Shown one piece after another: positions 10,462 through 19,575 of a stretch of DNA of 64,000 nucleotides. A program made the translations under genes and the position numbers. The DNA is taken from NCBI GenBank assembly GCA_963698255.1, contig CAVOQD010000037.1:186001-250000 (forward strand). Reading direction: 5' to 3'. Below the pieces are notes generated by a model. The model saw nothing but the letters and a program-made list of their open reading frames with translations, searched no databases and was not told the origin of the DNA. Source of the DNA: JAWKOK01 sp963698255. GTDB lineage: Bacteria > Chloroflexota > Anaerolineae > Caldilineales > Caldilineaceae. How positions within the stretch are numbered: position 1 is the first letter of the stretch; each line of letters opens with the position of its first letter.

Positions 10462-11460
10462 TCACGCAGCACCCTCCCCATACCACCCCCACCGCGCCTT
10501 CCAATCCTTCAAAAAATCCACCCGCCAGCGGCTGATCGTCGCCTGGCAGACCTCGGCCGGCGCGTCCAGATCGGTGTAGTAGTTGGGGAAGCGGTCGGGG
10601 AAGGGGCGCTGGAACTGACCGCCCCAGCTTGGCGTGGTCGGGTCGTCCACGTCGCCCACGCCGCCGACCACCGGCGAAAGCAGGTGTAGGAAGGTCGGCG
10701 TGTCGCCCTCCTTGAGCACGCCGTCCGGCCACTCGGCCACCGGAAAGGCGTCGCCCAGCACCTGGTCGAAGAGGCCGTCGTGGGTGGTCCCTTTGCCGCG
10801 GATGTTCTGCTCGATGAAGGCCACGTTGCCCCATTCGCCGGACTGATCGCCGCCGGTGTAGTAGCCGCGGAAGGTGTCGCGGCTGAAGCGGGGCAGCAGC
10901 CCGTCTTCGATCCACCAAAGCTCGGGCCAGCGCTCGGCCAGGCCGTCGAAGACGAAGTCACGCGAGGCGGGATCGTTGGTCGTGTTGGACGAACCGATGG
11001 CGTTGATGCGGATCTTAGGCGCAATCGATGGATCATCATGCAGCGCCTGGGCCACATCGGTCAGCGATCCCCAGGCCAACACCCAGAGCGGCCGGCCCAG
11101 CCCCAGCGGATCGGGCGCGTGGGCGCGCTCGATGAGCAGGCGGGAGGCCTCGGTGGCTCCGTCGGGGCCGGGCGCACGGGCAAGCAGCGCGCCCTGGCGG
11201 ACGACATCGAGAACCGCTGCTTCAGCCATCAGCTTCGCATGGCCGTTGGCGCGCAGATGATCGAGATCGACGCGCTGGATCCACTGGCGGATGTTTTCGG
11301 CGCGTGGCGTGCTCCCCGGACCGGCGGTGGAGAGAATGCCTTCGAGTTTGAGGATGTCCGAATAGTGGAGCAGATGGATCAGCGACTGGACGTCGTCCGG
11401 GTCGCCGCCCAGGTCGGTGCTGACGAGGACACGATAGGTAGTATTGCCTTGCTCGGTCAT
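10462..11460 (-). CDS. DUF1593 nucleoside hydrolase-like protein
   Basis: A 332-residue protein starting at ATG 11460 (MTEQGNTTYRVLV). It has the Asp-rich motif STDLGGDPDDVQSL, which in nucleoside hydrolases and DUF1593 proteins coordinates Ca2+ near the N-terminus, and the NAIGSSNTTNDPASRDF region typical of DUF1593. No signal peptide is evident, so it appears cytosolic. It is likely a glycosidase-like hydrolase of unknown substrate. The frame is intact. Confidence 0.8.
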   Translation of the reverse strand: MTEQGNTTYRVLVSTDLGGDPDDVQSLIHLLHYSDILKLEGILSTAGPGSTPRAENIRQWIQRVDLDHLRANGHAKLMAEAAVLDVVRQGALLARAPGPDGATEASRLLIERAHAPDPLGLGRPLWVLAWGSLTDVAQALHDDPSIAPKIRINAIGSSNTTNDPASRDFVFDGLAERWPELWWIEDGLLPRFSRDTFRGYYTGGDQSGEWGNVAFIEQNIRGKGTTHDGLFDQVLGDAFPVAEWPDGVLKEGDTPTFLHLLSPVVGGVGDVDDPTTPSWGGQFQRPFPDRFPNYYTDLDAPAEVCQATISRWRVDFLKDWKARWGWYGEGAA

Positions 11461-11668
11461 GGTTGTCGATTGCCTTTCGTTTTGTGGACACTTTGTAGCC
11501 GTCAGGGTGATATTGAGATTATACGCGGCGCTCAGCCATCTACATGTCTGGAAAGCCGATGTTGCATGTCGATCGATCAAGATGACAAGGGGAAGAAGGT
11601 TGGGGCACGTTAACCGTTGGGCGCTACTGTCGTTGACCAATCGAATAACCTCAAAGGAGGCTAGAGCT

Positions 11669-12801
11669 ATGATTCGCTTATCTCGTTTGCGTGGGTGGCT
11701 GTTTATCCTGGTATACGCTGGGTTACTCGGAATTGGGTGTCTCGCTACGACGTCGGCGCAGGATGATTCGATTGTCATCGACGATGCCGACTCCTGTCTC
11801 TATGCGGGAAGATTCGCAAGCTGGGATGCAACTTGGGACGAGATAGAAGACCTCTGCACCCTGGCCAAGTTCATATCCGAAGGCGAGGCTTTTCGTGTGC
11901 CGTTGACCGTGACGGTACACGTCAGTGAGACGCTCCAGACCGGCATTCATGATGATTTTTCTGCTCCCCAATATCTATTCGGATAGTCTCAGACCTGGGG
12001 CTTTGGAGATATCAGGAACCCTTGTCACAGAAGGAGTGGACATCAACCTGGGCGTATTGGATAACCGCGGATCGATGTACATCAACGGCACAATGACCAA
12101 CGAATATGGCGTGGGAGTCTACTGCTCTCGGGTCCCTGGACTGCCGTCGTCGCCATGTTCGTATACTTTTTTCAAAAGCGAATTGTTCAACTACGGCAGC
12201 CTGACACTCAGTGGGCAGTTGTTCAATGAATCCCGGGTCCACAATTCGGGCGTCCTGTCGATCACCGCTCCATCGGGCGGCACGATTCCTCTATGGCAGG
12301 ATTACATCGAGGAATCGTCACTGTCTACAGTGCGGGCAGAGAATGGAGCGGCTGAACTCGTCAGCGAAGGAGGAGATCATCAATGACGGATCCATCGTAA
12401 ACGACGGGCTATGTCTGATCGATTCGGTTGAACGGATTCCTGATGGCAGTCGCTCGCGAGGTTTTCTGATGAATAGGGGCGGTTTTGTCAACAATAGCGT
12501 TCTTGGTTTGCGGGAGTGGACAAGCCTGGAAAACCGCGGAACGATCTCGAATGGTGGTCTCCTGATTTCGGATGGACATCTGGACAATTTTGGTGTCATC
12601 CAAGGTACTGGAACCATTGTCAACCGGGGAAGGCTGCGCAATATCGGTACGCTAGAGGGGCTCGTCTACAACGAAGGCTCGATTCTGAACCTGGGCACGA
12701 TAGACGGTGACATCGTCGGGCCCGGCGATGTCGTTGAACTGGGCAGGCACATCTATCTTCCCGTCATCTTTCGCTACGACTACGGAGGCGCAAGCGAATA
12801 G
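11669..12801 (+). CDS. Secreted Asn/Gly-rich repeat protein with YLPVIFR tail (frameshifts)
   Basis: ATG at 11669 follows AAAGGAGG and starts a signal peptide (MIRLSRLRGWLFILVYAGLL, then a Cys). The mature region carries short repeats of the form L-N-x-G-x-L/I (LDNRGSMYINGTMTN, LFNYGSLTLSGQLFNES, LENRGTISNGGLLISDG), consistent with a beta-helix-like surface protein. Frame changes near 11950-11985 and near 12360 break the coding. The C-terminus has IYLPVIFR, a tail shared with two other secreted products in this window. Function is unknown, presumably cell-surface. Confidence 0.7.
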
Positions 12802-12990
12802 CCATATCGTCAGCTCCTCGTTCCACCACGCCAACTCAATTCTACCCACATACGATTTCGAACCGATTTGACAATCGATCGAACTGCTGGTATCACTCTG
12901 GCACACTCGAAACATCCAAGCAAACCGAAATCGCCCACCCGGCGATCTTTTTGAGCCGCTTGGCTCATATCCGCCCAAGGAGACCAACAG

Positions 12991-14535
12991 ATGGCGTTGC
13001 CGATTCCCAGCCTGCTGCTCAAACAACTCTACACCTTCGGAAGCCTGAAAAATGGCGAAAATGGTGTGCGTTTTTCGCTCAAGAACCGGCTGAGCGATGC
13101 CACCATCACCAAACTGAGCGGCGTTTCCTTCGACGGCAAGCGCGTGCCCATTGAGGCGATCACCGTCGATCTGGGCGATGGCAAAATCCTGCGACCGGAG
13201 GACATCCTTCAGAACGAGGTCGACTTCCCGTTGCGCAGCGTCGTCGATATTGTCTGCGCCATTGATCCGCTGCCGGACGGCAGACATGCCATCGAAGTGC
13301 ATTTCACCACCAAGCCCTTCGGCAAGCTCAAACTCAAGGTCGACGGCGCCATCGCACATGAGACCGAAGAGTCCATCAAGATCCCGCGCAGCAATACGGA
13401 CGACTACGCAGAAGAGATCATTCAGGAACGCCAGCGCTTCGTCGAGGAGATCAGCGGCCGCAAGCTGGAGCACATCAACCAATATTCCTTCGATCCGCAC
13501 ATCGCCGCCGGCAACATCGAGAACTTCACCGGTGTGGCCCAGGTGCCCATCGGCTTCGCCGGCCCGCTGACCATCCACGGCGAGCATGTGGACGGCGACG
13601 TGATCGTGCCCATGGCCACGGCCGAAGGCACGCTGGTCGCCTCCTACAACCGCGGCATGAAGATCATCAACCTCTCCGGCGGCGTGACGTGCAGCGTGGT
13701 CGGCGACAGCATGCAGCGTGCGCCCGTCTTCGTCTTCGACAATGCACGCCAGGCGCGTGATTTTGTCCAGTGGGTCGAAGAGCACATCGACGAGATCGCC
13801 GAGCAGGCCGAGGCCACGTCCAGCGTGGCCAAGCTCCAATACATCGATCCCTACCTGGCCTCGAAGTTCGCCTACCTGCGCTTCAACTTCAGCACCGGCG
13901 ACGCCGCCGGCCAGAACATGGTCGGCCGCGCCACCTTTGCCGCATGCAGTTGGATCCTGGACCAGGTCGAGGGCGTGCGCAATTTCTATCTGGAATCCAA
14001 CCTGGCCACCGACAAGAAGGCGTCGCAGGTCAATGTGATGAAGACGCGCGGCAAACGCGTCATCGCCGAGGCGACCATCAAGCGCGATGTGCTGCTGCAG
14101 CACATGCGTGTGGAGACCGAGGGCCTCTTCTACCATTCCATCGTGGCCAGCGTCGGCACGATTCTGTCCGGGGCCAACAACAACGGGCTGCATTCGGCCA
14201 ACGGCATCACGGCCATGTTCATCGCCACCGGCCAGGACGTGGCCAATGTGGCCGAATCATCGGCCGGCATCATCTACACCGAGTTGACGCCGGAGAACGA
14301 TCTCTATATTTCGATGACCATCCCTTCGCTGATCGTGGCAACCTACGGCGGCGGCACGGGTCTGGCCACCCAGCGCGAATGTTTGGAACTGATGGACTGC
14401 TACGGCAAGGGAAAAGTCAGAAAGTTCGCCGAGATCATCGCCGGCGTGGTGCTGGCAGGCGAGATCTCGCTGGCCGCGGCCATCTCGTCGTCGGACTGGG
14501 TGTCGAGCCATGAGAAGTATGGACGGAATCGGTAG
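12991..14535 (+). CDS. Hydroxymethylglutaryl-CoA reductase with an N-terminal extension
   Basis: A 514-residue protein, ATG 12991 after AAGGAG. The catalytic region has ENFTGVAQVPIGFAGPL, PMATAEGTLVASYNRG (catalytic Glu), TGDAAGQNMV, ESNLATDKKASQVN (catalytic Lys), ATGQDVANVAESS (catalytic Asp) and a late His in SSHEKYG, the arrangement of class I enzymes. It converts HMG-CoA to mevalonate with NADPH, committing carbon to mevalonate-type isoprenoids. About 140 residues precede the catalytic core, with no membrane helices, unlike the eukaryotic membrane domain. The gene is monocistronic and intact; no other mevalonate gene is in the window. Confidence 0.93.
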   Translation: MALPIPSLLLKQLYTFGSLKNGENGVRFSLKNRLSDATITKLSGVSFDGKRVPIEAITVDLGDGKILRPEDILQNEVDFPLRSVVDIVCAIDPLPDGRHAIEVHFTTKPFGKLKLKVDGAIAHETEESIKIPRSNTDDYAEEIIQERQRFVEEISGRKLEHINQYSFDPHIAAGNIENFTGVAQVPIGFAGPLTIHGEHVDGDVIVPMATAEGTLVASYNRGMKIINLSGGVTCSVVGDSMQRAPVFVFDNARQARDFVQWVEEHIDEIAEQAEATSSVAKLQYIDPYLASKFAYLRFNFSTGDAAGQNMVGRATFAACSWILDQVEGVRNFYLESNLATDKKASQVNVMKTRGKRVIAEATIKRDVLLQHMRVETEGLFYHSIVASVGTILSGANNNGLHSANGITAMFIATGQDVANVAESSAGIIYTELTPENDLYISMTIPSLIVATYGGGTGLATQRECLELMDCYGKGKVRKFAEIIAGVVLAGEISLAAAISSSDWVSSHEKYGRNR

Positions 14536-14631
14536 GGCGAGGGGCGGGGGTGACAAGGTGAGGGGTGACAGGGTGATGGCCGCACCGGCGGACCGGCGAG
14601 AGGATCATAGGACTGCGCTCTGCGATCCCTT

Positions 14632-14670
14632 CATTGACAATTGAACGTCGACAATTGACAATTGACCATT
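14632..14670. repeat. Short AT-rich TTGACAATTGA-type repeats
   Basis: Three or four overlapping copies of ACAATTGA-like units lie between the HMG-CoA reductase and MoaD-like genes; similar units (CAATTGTGAATTGTTAATGG) recur at 14930-14952. They stand out as AT-rich in GC-rich DNA. No function is evident. Confidence 0.5.
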
Positions 14671-14675
14671 GCCCT

Positions 14676-14915
14676 TCACGCCCCGCCCGACAATGCCGGA
14701 ATCAAATTCACCTCATCGCCATCCGCCAGCAGGTACTCCTCGCGCTGCGGCCGGCCGTTGACCAGAAAGATCATGGCATCAGGCGCCAGCTTGATCTCCA
14801 GCATTGCAATCAGATCGCCAATGCGCCCGCCGGGCGGCAGGTCGGTTTCGAGCCGACGCTGCATCCCGGCGGGCGTTTCGATTTGGAGAATGGTGTGTAG
14901 ATGGACGGTGATCAA
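14676..14915 (-). CDS. MoaD/ThiS-family sulfur carrier-like protein
   Basis: A 79-residue ubiquitin-like beta-grasp protein from a TTG start (a stop lies two codons upstream and no ATG is available). Family features are the LVNGR segment, GDEVNLIPALSGG near the end, and a C-terminal Gly-Gly followed by one extra Ala. It lies 84 bp downstream of an aldehyde ferredoxin oxidoreductase gene in the same orientation. MoaD-like proteins donate sulfur for the pterin dithiolene that such enzymes require. The terminal Ala would need removal, or activation may differ. Confidence 0.8.
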   Translation of the reverse strand: MITVHLHTILQIETPAGMQRRLETDLPPGGRIGDLIAMLEIKLAPDAMIFLVNGRPQREEYLLADGDEVNLIPALSGGA

Positions 14916-14999
14916 TGGTTAATGGTGAACGCTCAATTGTGAATTGTTAATGGTTGTATGCACGTTGACGATGGCTTTTGCCGCCCCTCGCCACCCGCT

Positions 15000-16697
15000 C
15001 TACCACTCGAAGACGGTGTCCATCTCTTCGTTTGGCACGTCGAAGACGACGTTGAGCGGCGGCAGCGCTTCGCGGGTCATCCATTCGGGCAGACGGTCGT
15101 CGGCCTTGGTGAAGCCGGCCTGGCGGTTGAATTCACGTTCCATGTCGATGGCGGCCATGCCCAGTTCAAGTTGGATGCTGTTGTCCACATTCCAGCCGTA
15201 GCGGGCGTTGAGCAGATCGCTCATGGCACTGCCGGAGGTGGCCCAGCCGCCGCCGGTGAAGATGCAGACGCCCAGCGAATCCAGTCCGGCCATGGCACGC
15301 TGGCCGTTGCGCGATGCCGCCACCTGGCCCTCGATGGCCGTGTGGTCCATCTGCAGGCGGATGGTCAGCCCGGCCGTGTGGTCCGCGCCCTGGGGCGAAG
15401 TGGCGTAGGTGACGCCCGTGCCCTTGATGGCTCGCGGGTCGTAGGCGCTGATGGCCTGGTTCTTGACCACCGGCACGCGCTCGACGCCGTAGACCTTGCC
15501 CACCATGCCCGCGCCGTTGCCGATGACACGGCCCAATGCCGTGCCCTGCCGAATCTCATCGATCAACTCCACCCCGCGTGCCGCATCGCCAAAGTCCATG
15601 AGGCCCGCCTCGCAGCAGACGCCCAGCGCCGCGCCGATCTCGATGGAGTCCAGCCCCAGATCGTTGACGTGATAGTTGAGCCGCGCGATGTCGTCCAGCG
15701 AGTCGATGTCCAGGTTGGACCCCATGAGGCCAATGGTCTCGTATTCGACCGGCGAGACGACCTCGTCGCCCACCTGGTCGGTGAAGACGTTGGAGCAGCG
15801 AATGATGCAGCCGGCCATGCAGGCATGGCTGGGATCGGCGTTGTCACGCGTGGTGAGGATGTCGCGTAGGTGCTCGCCGCTGATCTTCTCGGCTTCCTCA
15901 AACTTGCCTGCTGAGAAGTTGCGCGTGGGGATGGCCCCAAAGCCGTCGCACATACGCACCATGCCCGCGGTGCCATATTCCTCGAAGGATTTGACGACGG
16001 GATGGGCCCCCAACGCCTTGGTGAACTCACGCGTGGCCGCGCGGAAGGCGTCCGGATCGGCGATGGGCGGGCGCTCGCCGCCGGTCTCGTCGAAGACGAT
16101 GGCCTTGATGCGCTTGGACCCCATCACCGCGCCCAGGCCGCCGCGGGCGGCGATGCGCGAGGGCACCTTGTCCTTGTCGATGTTCTGGATGCCGGCCGAG
16201 GCCATCAGCATCTCACCGCCGGGGCCGATGAGCGAGATGGCCACCTTGTCGCCGTAGCGGTCGACCAATATGGGGGCGGCCTCGTAGACGCCCATGCCGG
16301 CGATGTCGTCGGCAGACTCGAAGCGTGCGCCGTCCATGGTCAGGACCAGGGTCCACCAGTCGTCGCCCTCGGGCCGGTCCTCCAGGATCAGCGCCTTCAT
16401 GCCCATGAAGGTCATGTGGTAGCCGGTGCGTCCTCCGGCGTTGGCCTCTTTGATGCCGCCGGTCAGCGGGCTCTTGCCGCCGACCGAGATGCGGTCGCAA
16501 CTGGAGAGGCGATGGCCGACCAGCAGGCCGGGCGCAAAGACCAGCTTGTTGTTTTGGCCCAGGGGCTCGCAGGTCGCAATGCCTTCGTCGAGCAGGATGC
16601 GCGCCAGCAGGGCGCGTCCGCCATATTGTTCCCAGGATTCGGGCGTCGGTTCGATGGTCAGGGTTTGTGTACGAGTGTTCACTCGCCAGACATTCAT
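15000..16697 (-). CDS. Aldehyde ferredoxin oxidoreductase (tungsten/molybdenum pterin)
   Basis: A 565-residue AOR-family enzyme. The N-terminal domain has GGRALLARILLDE and SVGGKSPLTGGIKEANAGG (pterin-binding region). A Cys cluster HACMAGCIIRCSN plus a later Cys (GLDSLGVCIF) should ligate the 4Fe-4S cluster. Such enzymes oxidise aldehydes to acids with ferredoxin as acceptor, in the cytosol. The MoaD-like gene follows, suggesting dedicated cofactor sulfur supply. The precise aldehyde substrate is unknown. The frame is intact. Confidence 0.92.
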   Translation of the reverse strand: MNVWRVNTRTQTLTIEPTPESWEQYGGRALLARILLDEGIATCEPLGQNNKLVFAPGLLVGHRLSSCDRISVGGKSPLTGGIKEANAGGRTGYHMTFMGMKALILEDRPEGDDWWTLVLTMDGARFESADDIAGMGVYEAAPILVDRYGDKVAISLIGPGGEMLMASAGIQNIDKDKVPSRIAARGGLGAVMGSKRIKAIVFDETGGERPPIADPDAFRAATREFTKALGAHPVVKSFEEYGTAGMVRMCDGFGAIPTRNFSAGKFEEAEKISGEHLRDILTTRDNADPSHACMAGCIIRCSNVFTDQVGDEVVSPVEYETIGLMGSNLDIDSLDDIARLNYHVNDLGLDSIEIGAALGVCCEAGLMDFGDAARGVELIDEIRQGTALGRVIGNGAGMVGKVYGVERVPVVKNQAISAYDPRAIKGTGVTYATSPQGADHTAGLTIRLQMDHTAIEGQVAASRNGQRAMAGLDSLGVCIFTGGGWATSGSAMSDLLNARYGWNVDNSIQLELGMAAIDMEREFNRQAGFTKADDRLPEWMTREALPPLNVVFDVPNEEMDTVFEW

Positions 16698-16845
16698 GGC
16701 CAGTCCTTTTCTGTTGGTAGATTAGTTCAGTCGATTCTGTGTGAGGGCAGTCTACTTGCAGAGGCGATGCTTGTCAACGGTATGTTTCACCGAATGGGTG
16801 TGTCGGGGAAGTAGGTATTGAGTGCCAACACACTCAAATATGAAT

Positions 16846-17277
16846 CTATTTGGTTTGTCGTTGCAAGGGCATAATTTCGACAATGTGATTCAGACCTATC
16901 AGTTCGGGATCACCGGTCACCAGTCGTGCACTGTGTCGGACGGCCGAAGTCACTGCGAATGCGTCAGCGTATGAGATTGGATGTTGCATCTTGTAACCCG
17001 CTGCTTGCAGTATGAAGTCTTCATCGACTGGATCGATATTTATCGGCATCGTTCGCAACTTCACGACTGTGTCATGTGCAACATGAGTACCTAGTCTGCG
17101 ACCTACACTGTAGTAGATTTCTCCTAGGTTGATGCTGTTTAGCCAGAGCGAAACCTTGCCGACATTCGCATCGCGTAGCAACTGTTCGACGGCCTCGCAA
17201 GCCGGCTGTTCAAGATAAAGCGTCGAAAGTAGCGCCCAGCTATCAAGTACCAAGCGAGTTGATGCGTGCTTCATCAC
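16846..17277 (-). CDS. PIN-domain toxin (VapC-like)
   Basis: A 143-residue PIN protein: the first acidic residue is in LVLDSWALLS, then Glu in NLGEIYYS, and Asp in YADAFAVTSA and VTGDPEL, the usual acidic tetrad of this ribonuclease fold. It overlaps the antitoxin reading frame by 35 bp (MKHAS could be used one codon later). VapC-type toxins cleave RNA and are neutralised by the cognate antitoxin. Confidence 0.85.
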   Translation of the reverse strand: MMKHASTRLVLDSWALLSTLYLEQPACEAVEQLLRDANVGKVSLWLNSINLGEIYYSVGRRLGTHVAHDTVVKLRTMPINIDPVDEDFILQAAGYKMQHPISYADAFAVTSAVRHSARLVTGDPELIGLNHIVEIMPLQRQTK

Positions 17278-17515
17278 GATCTATTTCCCATCGGTGTTCT
17301 GCTTCGAGATCTGCGATAAGATCGGTGCCGGCGAGTAGCTTGCGAAGCTGATCAAGGGTAGCCAGCATCTTTTCTTCAGAATTGACTGGTGTAAGTAGAA
17401 TCTGGCCCTGATCATTGGCTTGAACTTCGAACTCAGACCCCGGTTCCAACTGTAAGTTATCTCGAAGCAGTTTGGGAATGACTAGCTGACCTTTAGATGA
17501 TAGTTTGATAACCAT
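17243..17515 (-). CDS. AbrB/MazE-type antitoxin
   Basis: Start ATG 17515 is chosen because AAGGAGGGA lies just upstream; an upstream in-frame start would add ten residues lacking a site. The 90-residue product opens with a swapped-hairpin AbrB domain (MVIKLSSKGQLVIPKLLRDN) and a C-terminal toxin-binding tail (WEIDRDEARINSLG). It pairs with the overlapping PIN toxin as a type II system, and probably autoregulates. Confidence 0.85.
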   Translation of the reverse strand: MVIKLSSKGQLVIPKLLRDNLQLEPGSEFEVQANDQGQILLTPVNSEEKMLATLDQLRKLLAGTDLIADLEAEHRWEIDRDEARINSLGT

Positions 17516-17560
17516 AGCTATTCCCTCCTTTTTTTGCCCCGCCATCTTACTTTTTTCACA

Positions 17561-18633
17561 TCAGGTAAGGCCATTGTAGCTCTGACTTGGGCGCATGTCA
17601 ACCTCATACATAGCCACAATATTCTCGACCGGCGTGTTGGCCTGGATGTTGTGACAGGGCGCCAGGATGTAGCCGGTGCCGCTGCCGCCCAGCGTGCTCA
17701 GGTTGTAGGCCACCTCGGCCCGCACATCCTCGACCGAGCCAAAGGGCAAGCGTATGCTGGTTGTCGACGCCGCCGTGAAAGCAGACCTGGCCGCCGAAGT
17801 CCTCGGCCAGCCCGGCCTGCTCCATGCCGGGGCAGCGCCACTGGATCGGGTTGAGCACATCGATGCCCAGGTCGATGAAGTCGGGGATCAGCTTGCGGAT
17901 GGCGCCGTCGTCGTGGTGGAAGACCTTGATGCCGTGGGGTTTGATCAGGTCGATGGCCTGGGCGATCCAGGGGCGGTAGTAGGTCTCGAACATGCGCGGG
18001 CTGATCAGCAGACCGGTCTGGCTGCCGTAGTCGTCGGTCACCTGGCAGATGTCGACCACGTCGCCGGCGGCCTCGAAGCCGGCCTGGTGCAGATCGAAGA
18101 AGGTCTCTGCGATGCGGCGGATCAGGTGGGCGGAAAACTCGGGGCGCAGGGCCAGATCCATCAACGACAGTTCCAGACCGCGCAACAGATTGTGGAAGTA
18201 GAAGATGGCGATGTAGCCGTACATGATGGCCCGCTCGGGGTGGGCGGCGGCCTTGTCGCGCAGCACCGAGTAGTCGTACCAGGAGGGCTGGGGCCAGTCG
18301 AAGGCGTCGATGTCGGCGATGGTCTGGGCGTCGGCCAGCGGATAGACCTCCTGCTCCCAGTAGCCGCCGTGGGGTGGGCCTGCCAGCGCTTCACGAAGCC
18401 CCACTCGTCGATGGTGCGATCGTCGCCGACGTCGGGCAACGCCGGCCCCACATAGTCCGGCGCGATGCCCACAATGCCGTCGATGTGCAGATAGTCCCAG
18501 GTCTCCAGTAGGTGTCGCAGCCGAAGTGCTCTTGCAGTTTAAGTTCCACCTCGGGTGTCGCCCAGATGTCGGTCGGAATGCGGTCGACCGGTCGCTGTTC
18601 GATGGCGGCCAGGATACGGTCTCGGTGGTTCAC
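17561..18633 (-). CDS. Uroporphyrinogen decarboxylase-family protein (methyltransferase-like), frameshifted
   Basis: Start ATG 18633 (MNHRDRILAAIEQRPVDRIP) is typical of the URO-D/MtaA-like family. Later segments DEWGF, YGYIAIFYFHNLLRGLEL, DDYGSQTGLLISP, GIKVFHHDDGAI and the C-terminal NIQANTPVENI fit the TIM-barrel fold. Coding changes frame near 18510, 18390 and 17765. The members clustering with catabolic genes are usually cobamide-dependent methyltransferases or unknown, not heme enzymes. It lies divergent to the GntR regulator, which may control it. Confidence 0.75.
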
Positions 18634-18780
18634 GGGGTGGCTCGCTTTCTGTTGGTTTCCAGAGGCAAGTCAATACGAGCATGATAATGCAGTCGTGGTG
18701 ATCGGGTCAATCGGCTCGGATCGCTCAGAGACCGATCTTGGTGCGTTTTCTCTCTCATTTTGACGGTCAACCCTCACTGA

Positions 18781-18806
18781 GATAATATATCTAATATATT
18801 ACATAT
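18781..18806. promoter_or_regulatory. AT-rich near-palindrome in the UroD-like / gntR divergent region
   Basis: ATAATATATCTAATATATTA is a nearly continuous A/T island in GC-rich DNA, 80 bp before the GntR start and about 150 bp from the divergent gene. It may contain the promoter and a GntR operator. No defined -35/-10 pair was assigned. Confidence 0.4.
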
Positions 18807-18885
18807 CACGAACTTGGGTGAGTAGTGGCGATTCATCGCTCTACACTCACACCAAGATGAGCGTCTGGTTGCCGGTCTTCTAATC

Positions 18886-19560
18886 ATGATACAGACAGCA
18901 TCACTGAGCGAACAGATTGAACAGGCACTCAAGTCCGAAATCCTGACCGGCAACTTTGAGCCGGGACAGCGCATCGCTGTTGAGGAGCTTGCGGAAAACT
19001 GGGGTGTCAGTATCACGCCGGTGCGCGACGCGGTCAAACAGCTTGAGAAGGTCGGGCTGGTCAAGGTCATGTCGCGACGGGGGGTCTATGTCGCAACCGT
19101 CGATTGGCGCACATTCGAGAACGTCTTCGAACTGCGCATCGCACTCGAATGCATGGCTATCCGCAAGGCCAGCCAACGGATCCCGGACGACGAGATCGCC
19201 GGCGCACTGGCCGATTACGAAGAAGCTGAGCGGCGGCTTGCAGAGACAGGCGATCACGAGTTTCTGGTCGAACACGACCATCGCCTACACGATCTTGTGG
19301 TTGACTACTGCGACAATGAGCGGCTGATCGAGATCATGCAGGACCTGTATGATCTCAGCGCCCTGGCGCGGGCCGCGCTGATTTTCAATCGCCCCGACTC
19401 GTACGTGCGTGCATTGCCTGAACATCTGGCCATCATGCACGCTTTGAGCCGGCGCGATGCCGATGCCGCCGAAGCGGCCATGCGTTCTCATCTGACCAAC
19501 GTGCTCGAACGCGCACGAGTGACATGGGATCAGCAAGTTGTTGAAAACATCACCGAATAA
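18886..19560 (+). CDS. GntR-family transcriptional regulator (FCD subfamily)
   Basis: 224 residues: an N-terminal winged helix (LSEQIEQALKSEILTGNFEPGQRI, then ITPVRDAVKQLEKVGLV) and an all-helical FCD ligand domain with Arg/Asp/His positions (FELRIALECMAIRKA, EHDHRLHDLVVDYCDN, EHLAIMHALSRRD). Members sense organic or sugar acids such as hexuronates, galactonate and gluconate. It stands 15 bp upstream of an enolase-superfamily dehydratase, so it probably governs the sugar-acid genes that follow. Confidence 0.92.
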   Translation: MIQTASLSEQIEQALKSEILTGNFEPGQRIAVEELAENWGVSITPVRDAVKQLEKVGLVKVMSRRGVYVATVDWRTFENVFELRIALECMAIRKASQRIPDDEIAGALADYEEAERRLAETGDHEFLVEHDHRLHDLVVDYCDNERLIEIMQDLYDLSALARAALIFNRPDSYVRALPEHLAIMHALSRRDADAAEAAMRSHLTNVLERARVTWDQQVVENITE

Positions 19561-19575
19561 GTATGGGACAATACT

